Under the pieces are notes generated by a model. That model was not told the origin of the DNA, did no database searches, and was given only the letters and a program-made list of their open reading frames with translations. Source: CALGYY01 sp963678485 (GTDB lineage Bacteria; Bacteroidota; Bacteroidia; Bacteroidales; CAIWKO01). From it: a stretch of DNA of 64,000 nt. The stretch is from contig OY782882.1 in NCBI GenBank assembly GCA_963678485.1, positions 1,178,001 to 1,242,000 on the forward strand, read 5' to 3'. The translations under genes and the position numbers were made by a program. The stretch's first letter is position 1, and the number at the start of each line of letters is the position of its first letter. Below, piece by piece: positions 1-8,794 of the stretch.

Positions 1-558
1 ATTGGCGGCCACAGCGACACGATTGCAGGCATTGTTTGCGGGACTCACGCTATGATGCAGAAAATCCACGCTTCGGAATTAATGACCTTAGGTGCTGTAA
101 TCAGTCCATGGAATGCATGGTTGCTTATCCGCAGCCTTCGCACCCTGAGTGTGCGCATGGAACAAATTAGTGCAAGTGCTCAGCAAGTAGCCAACTATCT
201 TGAAAAGCATCCCGCCATAGAACAAATCCACTACCCATTTGTCGAATCTCATCCTCAGTTCGAACTTGCAAAAAAGCAAATGGCCAGGGGAACGGGCTTA
301 ATCACCATTGCCCTGAAAACACAGCATATTCAGGAAGTATCCAGCTTCTGCGAATCACTGAAACACTTCATACTTGCAGTTTCATGGGGCGGACACGAAT
401 CGCTGGTACTTCCAGTGTTTACGACGTTCAAAGACGATGATGATCCAACAAAGACAGAAGGCTTCAACCTCGTACGTTTGTATATTGGTCTGGAATCAGT
501 CGAGATGCTTATTGCAGATCTGGAACAGGCATTGACATGTATAGGGCATTCCAACTAA
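1..558 (+). CDS. Cys/Met metabolism PLP-dependent enzyme (trans-sulfuration family), C-terminal part
   Basis: This is the 3' part of a gene that begins before the window; the frame is open from base 1. The first residues, IGGHSDTIAG, match the stretch just after the PLP-binding lysine in cystathionine gamma-synthase, cystathionine beta/gamma-lyase and methionine gamma-lyase. The rest follows the family C-terminal domain: a helix rich in LRTLSVRM, a GLITIAL strand, the AVSWGGHESLV segment and the closing pattern LVRLYIGLES-EMLIADLEQAL. Family members process sulfur amino acids in the cytoplasm as PLP-dependent tetramers. The part seen does not decide whether this one is a synthase or a lyase. 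It converges on the peptidase gene at 642. No clear terminator was found in the 83-base gap. Confidence 0.88.
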   Translation: MGGHSDTIAGIVCGTHAMMQKIHASELMTLGAVISPWNAWLLIRSLRTLSVRMEQISASAQQVANYLEKHPAIEQIHYPFVESHPQFELAKKQMARGTGLITIALKTQHIQEVSSFCESLKHFILAVSWGGHESLVLPVFTTFKDDDDPTKTEGFNLVRLYIGLESVEMLIADLEQALTCIGHSN

Positions 559-641
559 CAATTCGAGGCTGTTAATTCTTGCAAACAACGTGGTGTTTCA
601 TCATACAACCCGCATATTTCCTTAAGTAAATGCGGTCGATC

Positions 642-2831
642 TTAAAGATTCTGCAACAGAAAAGCCGTCATCCTTTTATACAAATGGACTCTGGTCTTGC
701 CACCATAAATGCTGTGGTTTTTATTGGGATAAATCTGCATTTCGAAGGCCTTATCCAATTCCACTAATTTAGCTGCAAACTCCATGGTGTTCTGCATATG
801 AACATTATCGTCGCTTCCGCCGTGTACAAGAAGTAATTTTCCTTTTAGTTTAGATGCGAAGTTGGTTGGACTGTTCTGGTCGTATCCCTCAGGATTCTCC
901 TGTGGTGTCCGCATAAAACGCTCAGTATAGATATTATCATAATTGCGCCAATTGGTCACCGGAGCAACAGCAATACCGGCACTAAACACATCAGCGCCTT
1001 TGGTCATGCACAAGGCAGTTACATATCCTCCGTAACTCCACCCCCATATTCCAATACGCTTGGCATCGACAAAAGGTAAGGTGGCCAGATATTTTGCAGC
1101 TTCGATCTGATCGATGGTCTCAAATTTTCCCAACTCCTTATAGGTACACTTTCTGAACTCCTCTCCCCGACCACCGGTACCGCGATTATCCACACACACG
1201 ATAATATATCCCATTTGCGCCAACATCTGATACCATATCAAATCGGCTCTGCCCCAAGAATTTTTTACCGATTGTGAATTCGGGCCACCATAAACATACA
1301 TTAAAACAGGATATTTTTTCGTTAAATCAAAACCACCGGGTTTTATCATCCATGCGTTAAGATAGATTCCTTCTGAGGTCTTTATCGTCATAAATTCCTT
1401 AGGAGAAAACTTATACGCAGCAGCCCGATCCTGCAATTCCTTATTGTTCTCAATAACTCGCAGCACCTCACCTTTGGTGTTGCACAGACTGGTCTGTGGT
1501 GGGGTGTTTGCATCCGACCACGTAGAAATATAATACTTATATGTTTTTGTAAACTGTGCATTGTATACGCCGGTACTCCCCGACAATTGCTTCTTTTTCG
1601 TTCCATCGAGTCCAACGCAAAAAAGTGATTCATTTTCCGGACGCGTTTCAGCTGCGGTATAATAGAGCACTTTCTTCTTTTCGTCCACCGCTTTCAGCGA
1701 CATCACATCAAAATTTCCCGGCGTAAGCAGTAAGGATGATTCGGAATCAAGTTCAAATTGCCACAAATGATTGTATCCATCCCTCTCACTAAGCCAAATA
1801 AAATGACGATCATCTGCAAGTAAAGAAAAATTATCCGTAATATCAACATAGCATTTATTAGTTTCTGTCCATGCTATGTGATTTTTCCCGGTAACAGGAT
1901 CAACAAGCAACAACTCGAGTTTGTTCTGTAAACGATTCATCCTGAATACAAGCAGCTGATTGGTGTTATGCGTCCAGTAAACCCTGGGTATATATTGATC
2001 CTTTTCTGGACCGATATCCATCGGTGTCGATTTTCCAGTGCTTAAATCATAAACCCAAAGACTCACGACCGAATTGGCCTCTCCTGCTTTTGGATATTTA
2101 TACGAAAAAGGAGTAGTGTACAATTCACCATATTCAATAAATGTAAATTCCTTTACTGCACTTTCATCAAATTTATAATAGGCAATTTTTGACCCATCGG
2201 GTGACCAGAAAAATCCCTTTAATAAATCAAGTTCCTCTTCATAAACCCAATCAGTACTCCCATTGATAATACTACCAAATGCACCGTCCTTTGTGACCTG
2301 CACCTCTTCGCCACTTGTAAGATTGGTATAGAAAAGATTATTGTCGCGTACAAAGGCTACTTTATCTGAGGTTGGTGAAAATTCTGCCAGTCGCTGCTTA
2401 CCTCCCGACGATAATGCTTGTCGCTTCCGATCGGCAAGATTCAAAATATAAAAATTTGATTTTTCAGAATATCTGTAAATGGCTTCACTGGCGGTCGTCA
2501 GTAATAGTTTGCTTTCGTCGGGACTAAAACTGAATTCTTCAACCACCAGAGCTTCTGAGTTACCCGTAGGTGATAATTCCTTTATGTCAACCAATACCTC
2601 TTCTTTTGATGCAGTCAGATAGTCGGTTTTAAAAATACCCTTATCGTTCATGTAGGCGTACGTCTCACCATTATTCATATGCACCATGGGCTGAATGGAT
2701 CGGGCTGAGAATTTTTTTGATGCCCAAATGTCATCCACAGTAATAGGCTTCAACTGTTCCTGAGCAAAAATTTGCATTGGTGCAGCAATGAGTACAAGCG
2801 GTATCAACGCTGAGAAAAATAAAGATCGCAT
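642..2831 (-). CDS. Dipeptidyl peptidase IV-type serine peptidase (S9B)
   Basis: Predicted exported prolyl-dipeptidyl peptidase that would remove X-Pro dipeptides from peptides in the periplasm. The protein (729 residues from the preferred start) has a signal peptide ending near FAQ, a long beta-propeller region with the DPP-IV double-glutamate motif (DWVYEEELDL), and a C-terminal alpha/beta hydrolase. The catalytic triad is visible: Ser about 599 in GWSYGGY, Asp about 675 in GGSDDNVH, His about 706 in NKNHSIYGG. I start at the ATG at 2831. The frame extends seven codons further to a TTG at 2852, but that TTG lies inside the TAnnTTTG promoter box. It is divergent from the gene at 2942. Family assignment is firm; the natural substrate is inferred. 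Confidence 0.93.
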   Translation of the reverse strand: MRSLFFSALIPLVLIAAPMQIFAQEQLKPITVDDIWASKKFSARSIQPMVHMNNGETYAYMNDKGIFKTDYLTASKEEVLVDIKELSPTGNSEALVVEEFSFSPDESKLLLTTASEAIYRYSEKSNFYILNLADRKRQALSSGGKQRLAEFSPTSDKVAFVRDNNLFYTNLTSGEEVQVTKDGAFGSIINGSTDWVYEEELDLLKGFFWSPDGSKIAYYKFDESAVKEFTFIEYGELYTTPFSYKYPKAGEANSVVSLWVYDLSTGKSTPMDIGPEKDQYIPRVYWTHNTNQLLVFRMNRLQNKLELLLVDPVTGKNHIAWTETNKCYVDITDNFSLLADDRHFIWLSERDGYNHLWQFELDSESSLLLTPGNFDVMSLKAVDEKKKVLYYTAAETRPENESLFCVGLDGTKKKQLSGSTGVYNAQFTKTYKYYISTWSDANTPPQTSLCNTKGEVLRVIENNKELQDRAAAYKFSPKEFMTIKTSEGIYLNAWMIKPGGFDLTKKYPVLMYVYGGPNSQSVKNSWGRADLIWYQMLAQMGYIIVCVDNRGTGGRGEEFRKCTYKELGKFETIDQIEAAKYLATLPFVDAKRIGIWGWSYGGYVTALCMTKGADVFSAGIAVAPVTNWRNYDNIYTERFMRTPQENPEGYDQNSPTNFASKLKGKLLLVHGGSDDNVHMQNTMEFAAKLVELDKAFEMQIYPNKNHSIYGGKTRVHLYKRMTAFLLQNL

Positions 2832-2849
2832 GTTATAAGTTTTAATGTT

Positions 2850-2857
2850 CAAAAGTA
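2850..2857 (-). promoter_or_regulatory. Bacteroidota -7 promoter box for the DPP-IV gene
   Basis: Minus strand reads TACTTTTG, matching the TAnnTTTG -7 element of Bacteroidota primary-sigma promoters. It lies 18 bases before the ATG at 2831, giving a leader of roughly 10-15 nt. No convincing -33 TTTG was identified. Confidence 0.6.
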
Positions 2858-2941
2858 CGAATATTAATAATGAAAGCAGAGTGTCATCAGGATTTCGCTA
2901 TTTTTATAGCGGATTAGCACTCTTATAAAACCACCAAAGTG

Positions 2942-5074
2942 ATGTTTGGAAATCGGATAACCACCGCTATTTCGCTGGCTGCCTTAGGCGGCGGTGCTAT
3001 GGCTATTGGGGTTCAGACATTATTACTTCGTGAATTTCTGAGTGTTTTTAGTGGTAATGAGCTGGTGACCGGACTTATGCTATGTTTCTGGATGCTGCTT
3101 ACAGCACTTGGAGCGTATGGGGGTTCCCGGATAAGATTCTCTCAAGGGCTTATCATAGGCTGGTTTTCAATACTCAGTGTTATACCGTACCTCACCATAT
3201 TTTGCATTGATTATTTTCGCAATGCTTTATTCGGTCCGGGTGTAATGATTCCCCTTGGAGGCATCCTTTGTTGTCTCCTCATTGGCCTAAGCCCATTTTG
3301 CCTGATAAGCGGAGCGCTCTTCCCACTTCTGGTAAAATCAACCAAAACACAAGACTCACCCGCAACGCAACAAGTATATACCCTCGAAGCACTGGGAAGC
3401 TTGCTTGGCGGGATAGGTGCAACAGTATGCATGTTGTTTATTTGCGATAGTTTTATAAGCATTGCTTTATTTGGAATAATTGGCTTATCTGCATCTGTGT
3501 TACTCTCTGTTGCTGATAAAAAGTGGAAGTTTGCAACAATACCAGTAATTGCGTTGCTTATTCTCATCAGCATAGTAATTCTGCTTCCTGCACAGATGGC
3601 ACGCCGCGCGCTCTATCCAGGTCAGGAAGCTGTTGTTTTTACCGATGCGCCTCAAGCAAATCTGGCAATCACGCGTCAACAGGAACAACTCAGTTTTTTT
3701 TCTGACGGTAATTTGTTGTTCTGCACATCCCAGCAACAACAGGACGAAGAACCACTTTACTTTGCACGCCTGCAACGCAGGCAAATGAATGAAATGCTCG
3801 TAATTGGCGGACATGCTTCCGCAGTGCAAGACCTGAGCAACAATTTAAAGAAAATCAAATTTACATTCCTCGAAGAAGATCCGGTGTTGCTGCAGCTTCA
3901 ACAAGAATATACAACGCTCCAACAAAGTGATAGACTAAGATTGGTAAGCAGTGATGCACGATCATTTCTAAAAAATTGCACTCCTGAGTTGGATGCACTT
4001 ATACTCAATGTTTCTGAACCCTCGACGCTAGCCGCTAACCGTTTTTACACCAAGGAATTTTTCAGAATCGCCTCATCCAGCCTTTCCGATTCCGGAGTTT
4101 TCATGATATCGTTACCATCATCAGCTAACTATCTTGGTCGCGATGCACGCGCCATACACGCCACCTTATACCAGACACTGAAAACTGAATTTGCACACGT
4201 TCTAATTATTCCGGCAAGCAGAGACTATTTTCTGGCATCCTCAAAGCCTGTCTATTCTGACATCGCACAACGCTCTACTATCCTTGATATTCGCAGCACT
4301 TATGTTAACCCCGATTATATTGATGACGTTTCCATGGGTTTTAAACGGGATCAATTGATGAAACAGATAGAGATGGAATCACCCGTCAACAGCGACTTAC
4401 AGCCTGTATCCTCAAAACTTGCCATACAAGCTTGGTTAAGTATTTCAGGAAAAGGAACTTGGATAATATTGATTATATTATTTGTAATATTATGCATCCC
4501 TTTGGTAACGGGAAAAACAGAGGGTGCCGGACTATGGATTACCGGATTTACTGGTACAGCAACCGAAGTAGCACTTCTTTATTTTTACCAAACACAGTTT
4601 GGAAATTTATATATAGTGACGGGTTTGATTTTTGGAATTTTTATGGCAGGGCTTGCATTAGGTTCGGCTTTGCTAAAGACCAATCAGAGCAACCTTCGAA
4701 AGCAAATGCAACAGGGGCAATGGATGATTGTCGTGCTCTGTTTTTTATTACCTGGCTTTTTTGCACTCACCCAAGCTGTGCCCTTACCGACAATCATTAC
4801 TAAAGCGATTGTTTTGCTCTTTGCATTCATCCTTGCTTTTTTTGGCGGAAGACAATTTGTGCTTTTTGCAGCATCTGCTGTTGCAAGAAAAAGCAGTACC
4901 TCAGCGGGAATTGCGTATGGCACCGACATGGCAGGAGCTGCTGCAGCGGCTTTGTGCGTTGGATTGTGGCTGTTGCCCGAATTTGGAATGCTTTGGGTAA
5001 CATCATCAGTAGCGCTGCTCAACTTATTGATGCTGGCCTTAATGACCGTTTTGCGAAACAGGCTTAGGTTTTAA
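2942..5074 (+). CDS. Polytopic membrane protein with spermidine-synthase-like domain
   Basis: About 710 residues. An N-terminal bundle of hydrophobic helices (residues 5-215), a soluble Rossmann-type domain (about 225-455) and a C-terminal bundle (about 465-705) give the layout of fused transporter/spermidine synthase-like proteins. The middle domain keeps the family order: a strand before a glycine motif (LVIGGHASA, 287-294), an acidic strand end (EEDP, 311-314), SDARSF (337-342) and a TKEFF helix. However, the GGGDG nucleotide motif is reduced to GGHASA, and the catalytic D-x-x-DP segment reads NVSEPST (356-362). Aminopropyl transfer is therefore doubtful. I prefer ATG 2942 over the GTG one codon upstream. 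Function unknown. Confidence 0.75.
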   Translation: MFGNRITTAISLAALGGGAMAIGVQTLLLREFLSVFSGNELVTGLMLCFWMLLTALGAYGGSRIRFSQGLIIGWFSILSVIPYLTIFCIDYFRNALFGPGVMIPLGGILCCLLIGLSPFCLISGALFPLLVKSTKTQDSPATQQVYTLEALGSLLGGIGATVCMLFICDSFISIALFGIIGLSASVLLSVADKKWKFATIPVIALLILISIVILLPAQMARRALYPGQEAVVFTDAPQANLAITRQQEQLSFFSDGNLLFCTSQQQQDEEPLYFARLQRRQMNEMLVIGGHASAVQDLSNNLKKIKFTFLEEDPVLLQLQQEYTTLQQSDRLRLVSSDARSFLKNCTPELDALILNVSEPSTLAANRFYTKEFFRIASSSLSDSGVFMISLPSSANYLGRDARAIHATLYQTLKTEFAHVLIIPASRDYFLASSKPVYSDIAQRSTILDIRSTYVNPDYIDDVSMGFKRDQLMKQIEMESPVNSDLQPVSSKLAIQAWLSISGKGTWIILIILFVILCIPLVTGKTEGAGLWITGFTGTATEVALLYFYQTQFGNLYIVTGLIFGIFMAGLALGSALLKTNQSNLRKQMQQGQWMIVVLCFLLPGFFALTQAVPLPTIITKAIVLLFAFILAFFGGRQFVLFAASAVARKSSTSAGIAYGTDMAGAAAAALCVGLWLLPEFGMLWVTSSVALLNLLMLALMTVLRNRLRF

Positions 5075-5255
5075 GAAACTGTTTTGATTTTGTGTTTCAT
5101 ACGCTGACTATTGTTTGATCACAGCAATTCCTATCATAGGAGTTACAAAAACCGTCCATCGGAGCCGTCATCCAGCACTTGATGCGGGATCCCCTAAATA
5201 TTAAGACATTTCAGTGTACATAATATTAGCTATTATAAAAATCAAAACAGTTTCT
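5074..5255. repeat. MITE-like element bounded by 18-bp perfect inverted repeats
   Basis: AGAAACTGTTTTGATTTT at 5074-5091 recurs as its exact reverse complement at 5238-5255, framing about 146 bases without a gene. The left arm begins on the last base of the preceding stop codon. Inside are smaller palindromes, for example TCCTATCATAGGA near 5131 and GGGATCCC near 5188. No convincing target-site duplication is visible, so mobility is only suggested. A folded 3' RNA end is the alternative. Confidence 0.55.
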
Positions 5256-5604
5256 ATACTTTTAGAGAATAACTAAGGAGCATATGTTATTAGGGATCAA
5301 GCGGAAAAGTTGAGGAGTAGGAAAACCATTCATAGAAAACACTAGAATTTAAAACCTTTCTTTAACTACGAATACCACGAATGAACGCGAATGATTTTCA
5401 TTGCAGCTATTGTTTGTAACATTGGCCATCAATATTAATTAAACGTATCAATCATTTTGTGCATCTGTGTTTTTAATAGTTAATCAAGCCAATACCATTT
5501 GTACTTTGTGGTTCTTTTACAGTATTGAAATTATGTAATGCTAATGTTCAAAGCGTGTGCGCGGGCCTGTCAAAGCAAGCGGGCGTGGGCAGGCTGTGAA
5601 TCGT

Positions 5605-5771
5605 CAATGGCACGCAAATCCGCAAGGGGCCAGACAGCGGCTTTTTCGCTGTCGGCTCTGTCGAAAACGACAACGAGAAAATTCAATTAGCAAAATGAGG
5701 TTTATCATTACATTCAAGAACTGCCGTCAATTGGCGTTTTCGGCACTACCTTGCGTGATTTGCGGCCATTG
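5605..5771. repeat. Imperfect long inverted repeat with internal hairpin
   Basis: Arms at 5605-5627 and 5749-5771 are imperfect reverse complements: both carry AATGGC, CGCAAATC and CGCAAGG in the same order once one arm is inverted. Between them is a perfect 7-bp hairpin, GACAGCG/CGCTGTC at 5633-5653. The stretch is visibly more GC-rich than its surroundings. An 81-codon reading frame crosses it but looks non-coding. Unknown function; it could be a folded RNA or a decayed repeat. Confidence 0.45.
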
Positions 5772-5815
5772 GCGAGAGTGGGGGGATAGCATTTGGCTTT
5801 GACTAGAATTTTGGC

Positions 5816-5843
5816 TCCACCTTTTGTTCATGCAAAAGGTGGA
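5816..5843. other. 11-bp perfect hairpin in gene-free region
   Basis: TCCACCTTTTG and CAAAAGGTGGA form a perfect stem with the 6-base loop TTCATG. There is no T-run after it on either strand, so it is not a standard intrinsic terminator. The rest of the gene-free interval (5844-6118) shows no further structure beyond a near-consensus TAATTTTA just before the gene at 6119. Confidence 0.4.
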
Positions 5844-6118
5844 ATTTAAAGAATAAAAACCACACATTAAATTGTGCTCTTGTTAAATGCGACAATTCAG
5901 TATTGTTTTTCAGTTGTGCTAAAAAACACCAATAACTATTTGTTGCTCCTCAACAATCCGGCTTGATCCGTTATTAGTCGTGTACTTACTTCCAATTATT
6001 GAGGAGTCCACATCAAGGGCGGGATATGCTTATTATTCATGCATTTTCAGCAGTCAGATAGTACATGAAATTTTTGCAAATTATATCTGTTTAAAGAAAA
6101 AGGCGTAATTTTATTTCG

Positions 6119-7267
6119 ATGAATTCGAAGAAGATCAGCAAGAGGGAATTTCTGAAGCAATGCGCCTGGTGCGGAGGAGGATTGATTCTGGGTTTGAACG
6201 CGCTGGATGCAAAAGCTTTTCGTAACAGCAAAGGTATTGTCCCTATCGACATTTGGAAGTGGAACAAGCTCGCGCATTATTATACAAAAACTGACAAAGG
6301 ACCGCAATGTGGTTTATGTCCCAACGCTTGCATCGTCCCAAAAGGAGAAAAAAGTTTATGTAAAACCAGAGTGAGTTTTGAAGGAGATCTCTACTCAGTA
6401 TGTTATGGAAACCCATGTACCGTAGGTGTTGATCCGGTAGAAAAAAAACCACTCAACCATTTTCTTCCGGGGAAAAAAGCTTTTTCGGTCGCAACCGCGG
6501 GTTGTAACTTTACTTGTTTGAATTGCCAGAATTATCAGATATCACAAGTAAGTCCATTCGAAACCGACAACTACGATTTATTCCCTGCCGAAACAGTTGC
6601 CGCTGCCCAAAAGAATAGCTGTCCCTGCATTGCATATACGTATTCTGAACCGGTAGTGTTTTACGAATATATGTACGACACAGCCAAACTGGCTCGTGCA
6701 AAAGGAATTAAAAACATTCTTGTTTCTAATGGATACATTAAGGAAAAACCCTTACGTGATTTGTGTGCTTACATTGATGCCGCAAATATTAACCTGAAAA
6801 TATTTGATGATGCCACCTATGTAAAACTCAATGGCGGACATATGCAGACCGTCCTCAATACCTTGAAAATACTAAAGGAAGAAGGCGTATGGCTGGAAAT
6901 TACAAATTTAGTGATTCCTCAATGGACCGACAACATGGACACTATTACACATATGTGCGATTGGCTTGTTACGAATGGTTTTCAGGACAGGCCATTACAC
7001 TTTTCCAGATTTTTTCCGATGTACAAATTGACGGCCCTGCCTACCACTCCTGAATCGACGCTTAACAAAGCCCGGGAAATCGCAATGAATGCAGGAATGA
7101 AATACGTGTACATTGGAAACCTTGCTGGTTCTGAAGGGCAAAACACCTATTGCCCTTCGTGTAAAAAAATGCTTGTTGAGCGACGCGGACAAACAGTGTA
7201 TTCCAACCAGATTAAAGACGGGAAGTGTAGTTATTGCGGAACCTTGATTGCGGGGGTATGGCAATGA
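6119..7267 (+). CDS. amrS: AmmeMemoRadiSam-type radical SAM protein (AmrS/PflA-like)
   Basis: Radical SAM protein of 382 residues. The iron-sulfur motif CNFTCLNC (C129, C133, C136) follows an N-terminal CGLCPNAC cysteine cluster (C64, C67, C71, with C81). The run GNPCTVGVDPVEKKPLNHF and the YTYSEPVVFYEYM and NINLKIF segments are typical of AmrS, the radical SAM member of the AMMECR1/MEMO1/AmrS trio. Two C-terminal Cys pairs (CPSC and CSYC) resemble a zinc ribbon. Unusually, the N-terminus SKREFLKQ is followed by a hydrophobic, glycine-rich stretch, resembling a twin-arginine signal with KR in place of RR. The MEMO1 and AMMECR1 partners are not in this window. It overlaps the next gene by ATGA. 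The reaction is unknown. Confidence 0.82.
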   Translation: MNSKKISKREFLKQCAWCGGGLILGLNALDAKAFRNSKGIVPIDIWKWNKLAHYYTKTDKGPQCGLCPNACIVPKGEKSLCKTRVSFEGDLYSVCYGNPCTVGVDPVEKKPLNHFLPGKKAFSVATAGCNFTCLNCQNYQISQVSPFETDNYDLFPAETVAAAQKNSCPCIAYTYSEPVVFYEYMYDTAKLARAKGIKNILVSNGYIKEKPLRDLCAYIDAANINLKIFDDATYVKLNGGHMQTVLNTLKILKEEGVWLEITNLVIPQWTDNMDTITHMCDWLVTNGFQDRPLHFSRFFPMYKLTALPTTPESTLNKAREIAMNAGMKYVYIGNLAGSEGQNTYCPSCKKMLVERRGQTVYSNQIKDGKCSYCGTLIAGVWQ

Positions 7268-8706
7268 AAAAAACAAAGATTGTGTATCTGATCATTGGAT
7301 TAATCGCATTCACGTATGTGCTCATTCGTGCCTATTCCGTTGGAATCACCTATGATGAATCGTGGACCATGTATGGTTTTGTTCCTCAAAGTTTTTGGAA
7401 CATTATTACGTGCACTCCCTGCGATGCCAACAATCATATAATGAATACGCTACTTATCAAATTGTTTTTTTACTTTGGTAATCATTCTCTTTTTATCGCA
7501 CGTTTGCCCAATGTATTGGCGCTGCTATTGTTTATTTTTTATGCCTATAAACTTACCAACTCCCACCTTTCACCATTGATGGGACTTTGCTGCTTCCTGC
7601 TCTTTTTACTCAACCCATTCCTGCTTGACTTTTTTAGTCTGGCCCGTGGATATGGATTATCGCTAGGATTTCAAATGGCATCATTGTATTACTTTTTACA
7701 GATGTCGAAAACCTACAAAGCCTCAAACACATTGCTAACACTGATGTTTGGTGGCTTAGGGGTATTAAGTAATTTGTCTTCGCTCAATTACTGGCTGGCC
7801 ATTCTTGCACTGATTGTACTCGTCCCTCTGTTGCTAAAAAAGGGAAAAGAACTGGCAAAAAATAGTCTCATCGGCTTCCTGGCTGCAACTGTGATGCTCG
7901 TGATTTTATATGAACCAGTTCGAAAACTGATTGCCAGCAATAGTTTGTATTATGGCGGAAACACCAGCTTTTACAGCGACACACTGATTTCGCTCACTAA
8001 GTATAGCATGTATTCCACCGAGGCATTCCCTTTAGTATTTCTTGTATTAAACATATTTCTTACAGTTTTGCTCGTTGCGGTCATTGTCTCATATTTCTAT
8101 AACCGCAAGCTCCTTACCGCAAAAAATCTGATACTTGCTTGTCTTTTCCTGAGTATTGCCTCCGTGATTTCTCAACACTACTTATTCGGAAACCTTTATC
8201 TGATCGACCGTACAGCACTTTTCTTTTATCCAATGTTCATTACACTTCTGTGTTTAAGTTTGAACGATATTTCTCAAAAGTATCTTGGCAATACAGCCAT
8301 TATAGCTGTTGTTGCTGCGTTTTGCATAAATGGCTATTTACATTTTAATCTGTATAAAACGGCGACATGGTATTTTGATGCCCATTCTACAAAGATTCTG
8401 ACATGGGTGAACAATCAAGGAGCTAAAAAAGGAAAGATTATGCGACTTGATTTTTCCTGGCCGCTCGAAAGTTCTCTTGGTTACTACGCCCAACAGAACA
8501 AATATCCATTTGTGGCCATCGTAAAAACTGACCGTCTCAATATAAACAGAGATGCTGATTATTATATTTATTTATATAAATCGCTGGAGAAAGTTGGTTA
8601 CGAAGCCTTATACAAAGGGGTGCTGCCACGAGGTAACGACACTGTAATGAGCTTTCCGGACGAGAGTTTGTACCTATTTGCAAACCCGCCGTTGAACAGG
8701 CCATAA
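7264..8706 (+). CDS. GT-C-like polytopic membrane protein (predicted glycosyltransferase)
   Basis: About 480 residues with roughly 10-12 hydrophobic helices and a soluble C-terminal tail. The first extracytoplasmic loop contains YDESWTMYG. An acidic pair at this position is typical of GT-C enzymes such as ArnT/PMT relatives, which use lipid-linked sugar donors at the outer face of the inner membrane. The start at 7264 overlaps the upstream stop as ATGA, implying translational coupling. Two in-frame ATG/ATG-like starts lie slightly upstream (7234, 7258). Donor and acceptor cannot be inferred. Confidence is good for a membrane protein and moderate for the glycosyltransferase fold. Confidence 0.65.
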   Translation: MKKTKIVYLIIGLIAFTYVLIRAYSVGITYDESWTMYGFVPQSFWNIITCTPCDANNHIMNTLLIKLFFYFGNHSLFIARLPNVLALLLFIFYAYKLTNSHLSPLMGLCCFLLFLLNPFLLDFFSLARGYGLSLGFQMASLYYFLQMSKTYKASNTLLTLMFGGLGVLSNLSSLNYWLAILALIVLVPLLLKKGKELAKNSLIGFLAATVMLVILYEPVRKLIASNSLYYGGNTSFYSDTLISLTKYSMYSTEAFPLVFLVLNIFLTVLLVAVIVSYFYNRKLLTAKNLILACLFLSIASVISQHYLFGNLYLIDRTALFFYPMFITLLCLSLNDISQKYLGNTAIIAVVAAFCINGYLHFNLYKTATWYFDAHSTKILTWVNNQGAKKGKIMRLDFSWPLESSLGYYAQQNKYPFVAIVKTDRLNINRDADYYIYLYKSLEKVGYEALYKGVLPRGNDTVMSFPDESLYLFANPPLNRP

Positions 8707-8781
8707 TTTCCCAGGAAAATTTGGCACACTGAGAATCATTCCAATGGTTAAATTGAATTAAGATTCTTCATTCTAATTGAT

Positions 8782-8789
8782 TATTTTTG
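8782..8789 (+). promoter_or_regulatory. -7 promoter box just before the gene at 8795
   Basis: TATTTTTG matches TAnnTTTG and ends only 5 bases before the ATG at 8795. If it is used, the transcript would be leaderless or nearly so. No TTTG/TTG at the usual 19-20 base spacing was seen. Confidence 0.45.
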
Positions 8790-8794
8790 CACCA

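Noticed and set aside
5557..5802. 81-codon plus-strand reading frame in the gene-free kilobase
   Set aside because: It runs through inverted repeats, has unusual composition and matches no protein pattern.
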